Source of the DNA: Planctomycetota bacterium
GTDB taxonomy: Bacteria; Planctomycetota; UBA8742; UBA2392
Direction of reading: 5' to 3'
NCBI GenBank assembly: GCA_016712285.1
Contig: JADJRK010000001.1
Span: 930,001 to 994,000, forward strand
DNA: 64,000 bases
The notes under the pieces are model-generated. The model had not been told where the DNA came from. It saw only the letters and a list, made by a program, of their open reading frames with translations, and searched no databases. Shown here piece after piece: positions 51,048-60,125 of this stretch; within the stretch, counting starts at the first letter, position 1; every line of letters starts with the position of its first letter. The position numbers and the translations under genes are program-made.

Positions 51048-52658
51048 TCAACCGCTTCCCAGACGTGCCACAAGCTCTGCCATGTCGGCGGCATCTGCCT
51101 TGCTCGGCCCAGGCCAGCCTCCCGGTTGCGGTTGGCATTGCTGGGCTGCCATTGCGTGTTGCAAAGCCTCTGCGCGGTTGCCGAGCTTGTCCGCTGATAC
51201 CGCCATCCAATAGAGACTCTCGTATTCGAGGCGGGGGGACAGGACTTCTGACTCGACCGCCTGGTGGAGAAGCTTGGCGCGTTCATAGAGCTCGGCGTAA
51301 ACGCCCAGGCGCATCAACGGACGAAACGTCCGCTCTTCGGCGTCCCAGTATCCGGCGTTGTCGCCAATGTCCAGGCACACCCGTCCGGCTTCCACAAGAT
51401 CACGCAACATTGCCCATCGGCGTCCGAGCAGGTGGTTCGAGTCGGCGCGATTGATCAGGGCATTGGAAACGCCCCGCATGGCGCCACTTTTGCGCAGCGT
51501 ACGTTCGGATTCGGTCAGCATTGCTAGCGTTTCGTGAACCCTGCCCTGCCGCTTGCGTATCAACGCCAGGTTCAGAAGCCCAAACCCCACGGCTGTCTGC
51601 AAGCCAAGTTCACGTGCGATTCGTAGACCTTCCTCATGAGCTGCTGACGCTTCCTCAAAGCGCTCCATCAGTCCCAAGGCCACGCCCAGGTTGTCGAGAT
51701 TCGTGACTACGTTCTGCATGATGCCAAGTTGTCGATTGTGTTGTTCTGCATGGCGGTATGACTCGATCGCTTCTTCAAGGCGATTCTGCCTTCGCAGTAC
51801 TACCCCGCGATTTCCCAGAATCGCGCCCAAGAGTTTCTGGTCCCCTATGCGCGTGGCGATCTCGTATGCCTCAGCCAGCATTGGCTCGCCTTCTGCTGTT
51901 TGGTCGGCCATGACTCGGGCTGCGCCGGCGCGGTTCAGCGCAGATGCCAGGCTGCCGTCAGCGCCGAGCCTGCGTGCGAGCGCAACAGCGCGGTCCAGGT
52001 GAAGCTGTGATCCCTTGGCCTGGCCGCGCTGGAATAGCAGTGCGCCCAGGTCGTGCAGGACGGCAAACTCGATCTCCGGTTCGCGAAGAGACTCGGCAAT
52101 CGCGCGGGCCTGATCGCCGTATGTCATCGCCTCGGGCAGCTTGCCGGTCAGGTACGCAACACGGCTCAAGTGAAGCAGCAACCGCGCTTCTTCGCCGCGC
52201 ATGCCGTACTTCCTGGCCTCCGACAGGCCCTTATGCAGTGTGACGTCGGCTTGGGAAAAGCGCGAAAGGTCCAGCGCCGCTTCACCGCACTCGCGCAGGG
52301 CCTGCACTCTTGTTGCGCGGTCGGCAAAGGGGCACTCCGCCAGCGACTGCAACAGCTCAATGGCCCGCCCGAGGTCGAATCGGCGCAAGGCAATACCGGC
52401 AGCGAGTTTCAGGTACCTGACTTCCTTGCGGCCAAAACTTCGCGTGCGTGAATCGACCGGAGACTCTGCACGTGCCCGCAAGGCGTGCTGTGCAAGCTCA
52501 ATGGCGCACTCTTCCAGCGCGCCATCAAAGAGTCGCTCCAGGACCTCCAGTGCGTTGGCGTGCAGTTCTGAGCGCTCGCTCGGCGGCTGCAGGCTGTACG
52601 CTACCTCCTGCAGGATGGCGTGCCGAAACAGGTAGTCTTGCTCTGCGCTAGGGTTCAT
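51048..52658 (-). CDS. TPR protein resembling the tail of a STAND/cyclase-type regulator
   Basis: 536 aa. The start YLFRHAILQEVAYSLQPPSE is the hallmark that, in large AAA/adenylate-cyclase-linked regulators, closes the ATPase module (FRHALLQDAAYxSL). Here it falls at residue 9, with no ATPase before it. The rest is TPR array (RRFDLGRAIELLQSLAE, ALRECGEAALDLSRFSQADV, AILGNRGVVLRRQNRLEEAI, LLNLALIRKRQG). It could be a truncated gene or a stand-alone protein. The ATG at 52658 has no visible ribosome site, and its 5' end is only 49 bp from the divergent gene. Confidence 0.65.
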   Translation of the reverse strand: MNPSAEQDYLFRHAILQEVAYSLQPPSERSELHANALEVLERLFDGALEECAIELAQHALRARAESPVDSRTRSFGRKEVRYLKLAAGIALRRFDLGRAIELLQSLAECPFADRATRVQALRECGEAALDLSRFSQADVTLHKGLSEARKYGMRGEEARLLLHLSRVAYLTGKLPEAMTYGDQARAIAESLREPEIEFAVLHDLGALLFQRGQAKGSQLHLDRAVALARRLGADGSLASALNRAGAARVMADQTAEGEPMLAEAYEIATRIGDQKLLGAILGNRGVVLRRQNRLEEAIESYRHAEQHNRQLGIMQNVVTNLDNLGVALGLMERFEEASAAHEEGLRIARELGLQTAVGFGLLNLALIRKRQGRVHETLAMLTESERTLRKSGAMRGVSNALINRADSNHLLGRRWAMLRDLVEAGRVCLDIGDNAGYWDAEERTFRPLMRLGVYAELYERAKLLHQAVESEVLSPRLEYESLYWMAVSADKLGNRAEALQHAMAAQQCQPQPGGWPGPSKADAADMAELVARLGSG

Positions 52659-52707
52659 GGCAACGCAAAGTATAGCCGCGATTGGCCGATGCCGTTATGT
52701 TCACTGC

Positions 52708-53553
52708 ATGGCTGAAGGAAAATCCATCAGTCGTGTGATCGTTGACAAGGTCCTGCTGTTGGGCCTGGCGGTTGTGATTCTTGCGCCCATTGTCGCAGGT
52801 TTCGTGCTGCTTGCCCCAGGCCACACCGGCATGGTCACTTCCCACGCTGAACTGGAAGACGTCAGCGACGAAGAAGAACTGGTGGTCAGTCGCAACCTCG
52901 GCGACGATGCTCTGGGCGAGCTTGCGCGCCTCAAGAACCTGCGAGAACTGCAGCTGCATTACTCCGACATCACGGATGTCGGCATGAAACGGGTCGGCGC
53001 GTGCGGCACGCTGCACAAGCTGGTGCTGACGGCTGAGCACGTGACGGACGGCGGCTTGGCCCACCTTGGCAACCTGAAGTTACTGCAGGAGCTGATATTG
53101 GCCGGCATGCCCGCAATCACCGACGACGGCCTCGCGTGTCTGGCTGAATTGCCGGAGTTGCGCCGCCTCAGCATCATTCGATGTCCCGGCATCGGGCCGC
53201 ATCTGGGCAAGAAGCTTGCAGGCCTGAAGCTTGAGTTTCTCGACCTGGAACAATGCCGTGCGGTGGGGGACGAAGCCGCAACCGGCATTGCCAAGCTGCT
53301 GGATCTGAAACACTTGAACCTGAATTTCTGCGAGGCGCTCGGAGACGAAGGCATTGGGCAGCTTGCGGCGCTACCGAACCTGGAAGTCCTCACGCTGCAT
53401 GGCGTGAGCCGGATGTCGGATGTTGCCCTTACAGCCATCGCCCGGTTGAAGAGCTTGAAAGTGCTTCACCTGCCACTGCACACGGCGCCGATCTCAAGCG
53501 CCGGCATTGAGAAACTAAAGGCAGCCCTGCCGGGCTGCGAAATCAACCGTTGA
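52708..53553 (+). CDS. Leucine-rich-repeat protein with N-terminal membrane anchor
   Basis: 281 aa from the ATG at 52708. A membrane anchor covers residues 16-38 (VLLLGLAVVILAPIVAGFVLL). Then about seven LRR units of the AMN1/F-box-like type follow: LKNLRELQLHYSDITDVGM, LKLLQELILAGMPAITDDGL, LLDLKHLNLNFCEALGDEGI, LPNLEVLTLHGVSRMSDVAL and so on. It is a protein-interaction module, probably facing the periplasm. Such LRR proteins are frequent in Planctomycetota. The upstream in-frame extension lacks a start site. It sits 7 bp before an O-methyltransferase. Confidence 0.8.
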   Translation: MAEGKSISRVIVDKVLLLGLAVVILAPIVAGFVLLAPGHTGMVTSHAELEDVSDEEELVVSRNLGDDALGELARLKNLRELQLHYSDITDVGMKRVGACGTLHKLVLTAEHVTDGGLAHLGNLKLLQELILAGMPAITDDGLACLAELPELRRLSIIRCPGIGPHLGKKLAGLKLEFLDLEQCRAVGDEAATGIAKLLDLKHLNLNFCEALGDEGIGQLAALPNLEVLTLHGVSRMSDVALTAIARLKSLKVLHLPLHTAPISSAGIEKLKAALPGCEINR

Positions 53554-53560
53554 GGAAACC

Positions 53561-54208
53561 ATGCCGGATCCGTGCCCCGTCACTCGCAAGCATCTTCAGT
53601 ACGTCGCTGAGCGCACCCGCGGCGACGATGACTTTCTGGTCGCACTGAAAGAATCCGCCAAGGCCGCCGAGATCCCGGCAATCTGGATCAGCCCGGCGCA
53701 GGCCAGTCTCATGCAGATCATGTTGAAGCTGAAGGGCGCGCGCGAGGTCGTGGAAGTAGGTTGCCTGGCCGGCTACAGCGCAATCCAGATGGCACGTGCC
53801 TTGCCGCAGGGCGGGCGCGTGCGCACCATTGAGATTTCGCCCAAGCACGCGACCTTTGCCCGCGACTGGATTCACCGCTCGGACGTCGCCGGCAGAGTCG
53901 ATGTACTTGAGGGCGCAGGCGTTGATGTGCTGGCGACGCTGGCGTCAAACAGCGCCGATGCAGCGTTTCTGGACGCCGACAAAGAGAACTACCCGCGCTA
54001 TCTTGACGAATGCATGCGCATCGTGCGACCCGGCGGCTTGATCATGGCGGACAACGCGTTTGCCTTTGGCCAGCTGTTTGACGAAGTGCCGCAGGAAAGC
54101 GGCGTGCACGCGGTGCGGCGCTTCAACGATTACATGGCCGCCAAGCCGGGACTGCACGCAGTGATCGCGCCGATCGGTGACGGCTGCTGGATCGGGGTCA
54201 AAGAGTGA
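53561..54208 (+). CDS. SAM-dependent O-methyltransferase (family 3-like)
   Basis: 215 aa. The SAM-binding motif I VVEVGCLAGYSAIQMARAL, the acidic motif RTIEISPKH, the catalytic metal ligand in AFLDADKENY (DADK) and the second ligand region MADNAF match class-I catechol/caffeoyl-CoA-type O-methyltransferases. The methyl acceptor is not predictable. The stop overlaps the DNA glycosylase GTG (GTGA). Confidence 0.88.
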   Translation: MPDPCPVTRKHLQYVAERTRGDDDFLVALKESAKAAEIPAIWISPAQASLMQIMLKLKGAREVVEVGCLAGYSAIQMARALPQGGRVRTIEISPKHATFARDWIHRSDVAGRVDVLEGAGVDVLATLASNSADAAFLDADKENYPRYLDECMRIVRPGGLIMADNAFAFGQLFDEVPQESGVHAVRRFNDYMAAKPGLHAVIAPIGDGCWIGVKE

Positions 54209-54789
54209 GTCTTCTGCTTTCGTCGTGGTACGCCCGGGATACGGTCGACGTTGCGCGCGACCTGCTGGGGCGCCACCTCATGCGCGGCAACGTTGTTCTG
54301 CGCATCACCGAAGTTGAGGCATACCTGGGTCCCCACGACAGCGCCGCCCACACGCGCATGGGGCATACGCCGCGCAATGCGCCGATGTGGGGGCCCGGCG
54401 GGCACGCCTACATTTACCTGTGCTATGGCATTCACAGCATGCTGAACGTGGTGACGGGCAACGGGGATGGCGCGGCTGTGCTGATTCGCTCGTGCGAGGT
54501 GGTACGCGGATTGGCCCTGGTCAGGCGCAGAAGAAAGGCGGCTGCGGGGCCGATGCTGGTGGCGGGCCCCGGCAAGGTCGGCCAGGCGCTGGCCCTGTCC
54601 ACGCAACTCAGCGGCCACGCATTGTTCTCGCCCGGCGGGCTGGAATTGCATGAGGGCACGCCCGTCTCCAGTATTCGGTCGGGCGCACGCATCGGTATCG
54701 CGTACGCCGCGCGCAAAGATGCGCTTGCCAGTTTGCGGTTTGCCGATGGCGAGTCGTCGTGCGTGACGTACCGCAGCGCACTCTTGTGA
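54205..54789 (+). CDS. 3-methyladenine DNA glycosylase (AAG/MPG family)
   Basis: 194 aa alkyladenine DNA glycosylase that removes alkylated and deaminated purines. WYARDTVDVARDLLGRHL at the N-terminus, the catalytic Glu in ITEVEAYLGPHDSAAHTR, then AYIYLCYGIHSMLNVVTG, and GPGKVGQAL are present. It starts with GTG at 54205 coupled to the methyltransferase. No AlkA-like partner is nearby. It is convergent with the glutathione peroxidase gene. Confidence 0.92.
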   Translation: MSLLLSSWYARDTVDVARDLLGRHLMRGNVVLRITEVEAYLGPHDSAAHTRMGHTPRNAPMWGPGGHAYIYLCYGIHSMLNVVTGNGDGAAVLIRSCEVVRGLALVRRRRKAAAGPMLVAGPGKVGQALALSTQLSGHALFSPGGLELHEGTPVSSIRSGARIGIAYAARKDALASLRFADGESSCVTYRSALL

Positions 54790-54798
54790 TGCGGGCTG

Positions 54799-55272
54799 CT
54801 AGCTGCCTAGGGCAGCCTCGATCTCTTTCCGCAGTTCGGCGTCTTCCGGCGTGGTCGTGGGCTCGAAGCGCTTCAGCACTTTGCCATCCTTGCCGACGAG
54901 ATACTTGGTGAAGTTCCAGTTGGGCTCGGCGTGATTCGCTGTGAGAAACTGCCAGACGCTGCTCTGGGCAGGGCCCTTCTTGACCTCCACCTTCTCGAAG
55001 AGCGGAAACGAAACATCGAACTTGGTGGTGCAGAATTCGCGAATCTGCTGCGGCGTGCCGGGCTCTTGTCCGCCGAACTGGTTGCTGGGAAATCCCAGCA
55101 CCGTAAAGCCGCGGTCAGCCATCTCATCGTGAAGCTTCTGCAGACCCACATAGTGCGGGGTAAGCCCACAGGCGCTTGCGACGTTCACCACCAGCGCAAC
55201 CCTGCCTTCGTAGATCGACAAGTCTGCCGGCTTGCCCTCGAGCGTGTTGGTCTTGAGTTCGTACAGGGACAT
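54799..55272 (-). CDS. Glutathione-peroxidase-family protein
   Basis: 157 aa. The peroxidatic Cys35 (NVASACGLT), the Gln/Asn motif FPSNQFGGQEPG and WNFTKYLV are the catalytic tetrad of the GPx family. It is cysteine-based, not a selenoprotein. Such bacterial enzymes are usually thioredoxin-dependent. A GGAGAA sequence lies 5 nt before the ATG. No signal peptide. It is a single gene between the DNA glycosylase and coaD. Confidence 0.9.
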   Translation of the reverse strand: MSLYELKTNTLEGKPADLSIYEGRVALVVNVASACGLTPHYVGLQKLHDEMADRGFTVLGFPSNQFGGQEPGTPQQIREFCTTKFDVSFPLFEKVEVKKGPAQSSVWQFLTANHAEPNWNFTKYLVGKDGKVLKRFEPTTTPEDAELRKEIEAALGS

Positions 55273-55371
55273 GGTCGTTCTCCGGTTACGCTGCGCCCGA
55301 CGATAACAGGGCGCTCATTGGCCTCACGCGCAAACCTATGATACTTTGGCGCACTCACACCGAGGTATTGC

Positions 55372-55893
55372 ATGCCGCATCGTCTGGCAGTCTATCCCGG
55401 CACTTTTGACCCGTGCACGAACGGGCACATGGACGTGATCCGCCGCGGGGCCGCCCTGTTTGAGCAGCTTGTCGTGGCTTGTGCTGTCAACATCTCCAAA
55501 ACACCGCTTTTCAGCCTTGAAGAACGCGTAGACATGCTGAAGCGCGTGACCAGCGACTTGGCCAACGTCCGCGTCGAGAGCTTTACCGGCATGGTTGTGG
55601 ACTATGTTCGCGGCCTCAACGGCAAGGTCATCCTCAGGGGACTTCGCACCTTCAGCGACTACGAGAACGAAGTGCAGATGGCCTATGCCAACCGTACCTT
55701 TGCGCCTGAGATCGAAACTGTGTTTGTGTGTGCGAGCCTTGACGAAAGCTTCATCTCCTCGCGACTGATCCGCGAAGCAGCCGCGCTGGATGGTGACATT
55801 TCCAGCTTCGTGCCTGCCCTGGTTGCCGAGCGCCTGAAGGCAAAGGCAGGGGCGCTCAAGGGCGAAGTTGAGCGCCACGGCAAGGGCCAATAG
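55372..55893 (+). CDS. coaD: Phosphopantetheine adenylyltransferase CoaD
   Basis: 173 aa, the penultimate step in coenzyme A synthesis. The nucleotidyltransferase motif AVYPGTFDPCTNGHMD, with the ATP-binding T/HxGH element, is followed by the phosphopantetheine-site residues in ILRGLRTFSDYE and the ISSRLIRE motif. It is slightly longer at the C-terminus than usual (a basic KAKAGALKGEVERHGKGQ tail). Confidence 0.95.
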   Translation: MPHRLAVYPGTFDPCTNGHMDVIRRGAALFEQLVVACAVNISKTPLFSLEERVDMLKRVTSDLANVRVESFTGMVVDYVRGLNGKVILRGLRTFSDYENEVQMAYANRTFAPEIETVFVCASLDESFISSRLIREAAALDGDISSFVPALVAERLKAKAGALKGEVERHGKGQ

Positions 55894-56022
55894 GGGCGGC
55901 GGGCTCGCGGGCAATGCCGCGATACCACCTTGCACCTGTGCAAAGCCATTCACACAATGCCGCCGCACCAAAGTGAGCCGAGATAGCGTGGCGTTGCGCC
56001 TCAGTACGACAGGAACGAATCC

Positions 56023-57186
56023 ATGAAGATTCACGAGTATCAGGCCAAGGAAGTTCTCAAGCGCTACGGCGCACCGCTGTTGCAGGCACGTGTCGCCTAC
56101 TCGGTCGCAGAAGCCGTCGAAGCCGCCCGCACAATTGGCGGTGAAGTGTGGGTGGTGAAGGCACAGATTCATGCCGGCGGGCGCGGCAAGGGTGGCGGCG
56201 TGAAACTTGCGAAGTCGCACGAAGAGGTGCGGGCCGCCGCAGAGAAGATTCTGGGCATGCAGCTCGTCACGCACCAGACCGGGCCGGAAGGCAAGAAGGT
56301 CAACCAACTCCTGATTGAAGCCGGGTGCCAGATCGACCACGAGTATTATCTGGCCGCGGTGCTGGACCGTGAAACCGCCCGCGTGTGCCTGATGGGAAGT
56401 TACGAAGGCGGCATGGACATTGAAGAAGTAGCTGCCAAGCGCCCCGGCGCAATCAAGAAAGAGTTTTTCGATCCCGGCGAAGGCATGCACGGGTTTCAGG
56501 CGCGCAGGTTGGCGCTGGCCATGGGCATCCCTGCCAAGCTGGTGAACAAGGCGGCAGGATTGATCCTTGGCGTTGCGCGCTGCTTTGTGAATGAAGATGC
56601 GGCACTGGTCGAGATCAACCCGTTGGTCACAACCAAAGACGGCAACGTGATCGCGCTGGATGCCAAGATGTCGTTCGACGACAACGCGATGTACCGCCAC
56701 GCTGACATTGAAGCCTACCGCGACTTCAGCGAAGAAGTGCCCGAAGAAACCGAGGCCAAGAAGTACGACCTCAGCTACATCAAGCTTGAGGGAAGTATCG
56801 GGTGCATGGTCAATGGCGCGGGCCTGGCGATGTCCACGATGGACATCATCAAGCTGCATGGCGGCGAGCCCGCGAACTTTCTTGACGTGGGCGGTGGCGC
56901 GAGCACTGAGCGGGTAACCGCGGCATTCAAGCTGATCCTGAGTGACCCGAATGTGAAGGCAGTTCTGATCAACATCTTCGGCGGCATTATGAAGTGCGAC
57001 GTGATTGCCCAGGGCGTGATTGCAGCCGCAAAAGAAGTCAACCTGAAGGTCCCGGTCGTCGCGCGGCTGGAAGGCACGAATGTTGAAAAGGGGCGCGAAC
57101 TGCTGGACAAGAGCGGGTTGAAGATCCAGTCCGCCACGGACCTGACCGACGCCGCAAAGAAAGTGGTTGCCGCGGCGAGGGGTTAG
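56023..57186 (+). CDS. sucC: Succinate-CoA ligase beta subunit SucC
   Basis: 387 aa with an N-terminal ATP-grasp domain and a C-terminal ligase-CoA domain. HEYQAKEVLKRYGAPLLQA, QIHAGGRGKGGGVKLA, LLIEAGCQI and INIFGGIMKCDVIAQGV are conserved. ADP/GTP specificity cannot be fixed. sucD normally follows directly, but the next gene here is an unrelated PLP enzyme, so sucD must lie elsewhere. AGGAA precedes the ATG. Confidence 0.95.
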   Translation: MKIHEYQAKEVLKRYGAPLLQARVAYSVAEAVEAARTIGGEVWVVKAQIHAGGRGKGGGVKLAKSHEEVRAAAEKILGMQLVTHQTGPEGKKVNQLLIEAGCQIDHEYYLAAVLDRETARVCLMGSYEGGMDIEEVAAKRPGAIKKEFFDPGEGMHGFQARRLALAMGIPAKLVNKAAGLILGVARCFVNEDAALVEINPLVTTKDGNVIALDAKMSFDDNAMYRHADIEAYRDFSEEVPEETEAKKYDLSYIKLEGSIGCMVNGAGLAMSTMDIIKLHGGEPANFLDVGGGASTERVTAAFKLILSDPNVKAVLINIFGGIMKCDVIAQGVIAAAKEVNLKVPVVARLEGTNVEKGRELLDKSGLKIQSATDLTDAAKKVVAAARG

Positions 57187-57231
57187 CCCGCGTTTCTTGA
57201 CTAATGAAGTGCGGGGGTTAGTCTGTGGCCG

Positions 57232-57252
57232 CCCGTGGCCAGTGGCGGGTGG
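57232..57252 (+). repeat. Heptanucleotide tandem repeat upstream of the SPT-like gene
   Basis: Three 7-nt units ending in GTGG (CCCGTGG, CCAGTGG, CGGGTGG) lie in the sucC-SPT spacer, 40 bp before the GTG start. The period is the same as in the two his-operon spacers. A small AGCCTT/AAGGCT hairpin lies between it and the start. Confidence 0.5.
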
Positions 57253-57292
57253 TCAGCTGTTACCAGCCTTGAACGAAGGCTAGAGGGGCTCA

Positions 57293-58477
57293 GTGGACGT
57301 TTTCGCCAAGTGCTTTGACTTCACGCGCGACCTAGAAGTTCAGGCCGCCGGGCTTTACCCGTTTTTCAAGACGATCGAGGGAAACCACGGTTCGCGCGTT
57401 GTCATTGACGGCCGCGAAGTCGTGATGGCAGGCAGCAACAACTACCTTGGCTTGACGCGCCATCCGAAAGTCGTCGAGGCTGCCATCGAGGCCACTCGCC
57501 AGTTCGGCACATCGTGCTCAGGTTCGCGCTACGCCAACGGCACTTATGTCATTCACGTTGAACTCGAAGAGAAACTTGCCGACTTCATGGGCAAGGAAAA
57601 GGCGCTCTGCTTTACCACGGGCTACACAACCAACATGGGCACGATCAGCGTGCTCGCCGGGCGCCGTGACATCATCCTGAGCGACCGCGAGAACCATTCG
57701 TGCATCATGGATGCCACGCAGCTGAGTTTTGCTGAGACAAAGAAATACAAGCACGACGACATCGACGACCTCGAGCGCATCCTTGAGGGCTCAAGCCCGG
57801 AAAGCGGCAAGCTTCTGGTCACCGACGGCGTCTTCAGCATGAAGGGCACGCTGTGCAAGCTGCCCCGCATTGTCGAGCTCAAGAAGAAGTACGGCATGCG
57901 CATCTTCATCGATGACGCCCACGGCGTGGGTGTTGTCGGCAAGAACGGCCGCGGCACAGCCGAGCACTACGGCCTTGACGACCAAGTCGACGTGGTCATG
58001 GGAACGTTCAGCAAGAGTTTCGCTGGCCTGGGCGGCTTCATCGCCGGCGAAGAGCGTGTAATCAGCTATGTCAAGCACCACGCCCGCCAGTTGATCTTCG
58101 CGGCCAGCATGACGCCTGCCAGTGTCGCGGCGGTGAACATGAGCCTGGACCTGATGCGCAGCGAACCTGAGCATCTCGCGAACCTGCGCAAGGTTATCAA
58201 AAGCGTACGCGGCGAGTTCCAGCGCATCGGCTACCCGGTAGACGACGAGCCTACACCCATCGTTTACGTGAAGGTGGGGGAAGACCTGGAAGCGTTCCAG
58301 TTCTGGAAAGACCTGCTTGAGCTCGGCGTGTACACCAATCCCGTCATCACCCCGGGCGTCCCACAGGGCCAGAGCGGCGTTCGCGCCAGCTTCATGGCAA
58401 TTCACACCGAGAGTGACCTCGCCCGCATCATCGAGGCGTTCGAAACCCTGGGGAAGAAGTACGGCCTGTTGAAGTAG
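57293..58477 (+). CDS. spt: Serine palmitoyltransferase-like alpha-oxoamine synthase
   Basis: 394 aa PLP enzyme of the alpha-oxoamine synthase family. The N-terminus (LEVQAAGLYPFFKTIEG, GSNNYLGLTRHPKV), GTSCSGSRYANGTYVIHVEL, DRENHSCIMD, FIDDAHGVGVVGKNGRG and the Lys motif GTFSKSFAGLGGFIAG match bacterial SPT and related condensing enzymes more than BioF or Kbl. It would condense serine (or a related amino acid) with an acyl-CoA to start sphingolipid synthesis. Starts with GTG, with GAGGGG 7 nt upstream. No other sphingolipid gene is evident in the window. Confidence 0.75.
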   Translation: MDVFAKCFDFTRDLEVQAAGLYPFFKTIEGNHGSRVVIDGREVVMAGSNNYLGLTRHPKVVEAAIEATRQFGTSCSGSRYANGTYVIHVELEEKLADFMGKEKALCFTTGYTTNMGTISVLAGRRDIILSDRENHSCIMDATQLSFAETKKYKHDDIDDLERILEGSSPESGKLLVTDGVFSMKGTLCKLPRIVELKKKYGMRIFIDDAHGVGVVGKNGRGTAEHYGLDDQVDVVMGTFSKSFAGLGGFIAGEERVISYVKHHARQLIFAASMTPASVAAVNMSLDLMRSEPEHLANLRKVIKSVRGEFQRIGYPVDDEPTPIVYVKVGEDLEAFQFWKDLLELGVYTNPVITPGVPQGQSGVRASFMAIHTESDLARIIEAFETLGKKYGLLK

Positions 58478-58499
58478 GCTAGGCTTGTTCGGCCAGCGT

Positions 58500-58856
58500 T
58501 CAGGCGTTGCCAACACCTCCACGGAACATGAAGAACGCCGCGGCCACCAGGCACAGGCCCGCCCACAGAAAATCCAGCTTGAGCGGCACCTTCATGTAAA
58601 GCAGCGCGAACGCGGCGAACACGACCATCGTGATGACTTCCTGCATCACCTTGAGCTGTCCGAGATTGTAACCCGCCTTCATTCCAAGCCGGTTGGCGGG
58701 CACCATCAAACAGTACTCGAACAGCGCCACACCCCAGCTGACCAGGATCGCAATCCACAGCATCGAAGACTTTTGGTCCTTGAGATGCCCGTACCAGGCG
58801 TAGGTCATGAAGATGTTGCTGCCAACCAGCAGCAGCGGCGTGTAGAGCTTGTCCAT
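58500..58856 (-). CDS. DUF486 family membrane protein
   Basis: 118 aa with four membrane spans. The family signature is clear: LLVGSNIFMTYAWYGHLK, LVSWGVALFEYCLMVPANR and LGQLKVMQEVITMVVFAAF. DUF486 proteins look like small DMT-superfamily transporters of unknown substrate. It lies 34 bp downstream of the FAD oxidoreductase on the same strand. Confidence 0.92.
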   Translation of the reverse strand: MDKLYTPLLLVGSNIFMTYAWYGHLKDQKSSMLWIAILVSWGVALFEYCLMVPANRLGMKAGYNLGQLKVMQEVITMVVFAAFALLYMKVPLKLDFLWAGLCLVAAAFFMFRGGVGNA

Positions 58857-58890
58857 TGGGTTGCTCGCGATCTGGAATCTTCTGCTTGCG

Positions 58891-60048
58891 TCAAATCACG
58901 TTGGCTTCGTCGTGCAGCCTGGTGGGGTCGCTGAAGCGGCTGAGTTGAAGCGGCGTGATGTCGATGCTGCTGGCCTTGCCGTCCAACACAAGCTCTGTGG
59001 TCAATGCGCCGGCGGCCGGTGCGTGCATCAAGCCGTGGCCCGAAAAGCCCGCGCAAACATAGGCGCCCTGCACATGGCCGAGCTTGTCGATGATCGGGTG
59101 GTGGTCCGGCGTGACTTCATACAGGCCGGCCCACTTGTGCTTGGGCGACGCGTTCTCGAGCACCGGGGCGCGTTCCATCGCCGTGATCAGCATCTTTTCG
59201 CCAAACTCTTCGTTGAAGCTGTCGTCGAAGCCCGCGCTTTCTGTGTGGTCGCTCATGCCGATCAGGATGCCGCCGCTTTCGCGGTGAAAGTACAGTGTGG
59301 TTGACAGGTCAACAGTCATCGGAAACGGGTCTTTGATGTCGTCAAACTTGTCCGTCACGATAATCTGCCGCCGGATCGGGTCGATCGGCACATCCACACT
59401 GCACATCGCGCCAAGTTTGCGCGTCCACGCGCCGGTGCACAGGATCACGGTGCCCGCCTTCACTGCGCCGCGATTGGTCTGCACGCCCGTGACACGGCGC
59501 CCGCCCTGAAGCTCAATGCCCGTGACTTCCACGCCGGTTTCAATCTTCACGCCCAGGTCGGCTGCGCGCGTTGCATAGCCCTGCGTCAAGTCATTCGGGT
59601 CGCCAAAGCCGTCGCGCTGGTGAAACGTGGCGCCCTGTACGCCCTCCATGCTGACGTACGGCAAGCGCCTGGCCACTTCGTCGGGCTGCCACCACTCGAC
59701 TTCCATGCCAAGTCGCGTCCACATGGCGTGGCTGTTGCGAAAATTCTTCACGAGCTGGTCGCTGGTCAGCAGGAAGGCATAGCCCCACTGGCGATACTGG
59801 AATGGCGTGCCGATCTCGTCTTGCCAGCCTTCAAAGCAATCAATCGAGTACATGCTCAGCCGGCAGTTGATCTCGGTGCTGAACTGTGCACGAATGCCGC
59901 CTGCGCACTTGCCCGTGCTTTCGGCGCCCAGAAAGTCTGCCTTCTCAAGCAGCAGGATCGAGCCGGCTTGTCGCTTCGCCAGGTGATAAGCCACGCTTAC
60001 GCCGATGCACCCGCCGCCGATGATCACGATGTCTGCACTGTCCTGCAT
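58891..60048 (-). CDS. FAD-dependent oxidoreductase (DAO / sarcosine-oxidase-like)
   Basis: 385 aa. The FAD-binding GxGxxG-type motif is at the N-terminus (IVIIGGGCIGVSVAYHLAK), with the C-terminal FAD-contacting segment YVCAGFSGHGLMHAP typical of the DadA/glycine-oxidase/sarcosine-oxidase-beta family. It oxidises an amine or amino acid, and the substrate is unknown. No heterotetrameric sarcosine oxidase partners are near, so it is probably monomeric or soluble. Followed by DUF486. Confidence 0.87.
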   Translation of the reverse strand: MQDSADIVIIGGGCIGVSVAYHLAKRQAGSILLLEKADFLGAESTGKCAGGIRAQFSTEINCRLSMYSIDCFEGWQDEIGTPFQYRQWGYAFLLTSDQLVKNFRNSHAMWTRLGMEVEWWQPDEVARRLPYVSMEGVQGATFHQRDGFGDPNDLTQGYATRAADLGVKIETGVEVTGIELQGGRRVTGVQTNRGAVKAGTVILCTGAWTRKLGAMCSVDVPIDPIRRQIIVTDKFDDIKDPFPMTVDLSTTLYFHRESGGILIGMSDHTESAGFDDSFNEEFGEKMLITAMERAPVLENASPKHKWAGLYEVTPDHHPIIDKLGHVQGAYVCAGFSGHGLMHAPAAGALTTELVLDGKASSIDITPLQLSRFSDPTRLHDEANVI

Positions 60049-60125
60049 GGCACTCTCTCAATATCGGAATCAGCGGACACTAGCCCGCGGGCAATGCAAA
60101 CTCAACGGTAGCTGTAGGTGCGCTG

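Noticed and set aside
55336..56859. 507-codon minus-strand frame opposite coaD and sucC
   Set aside because: Antisense shadow of two well-supported genes.
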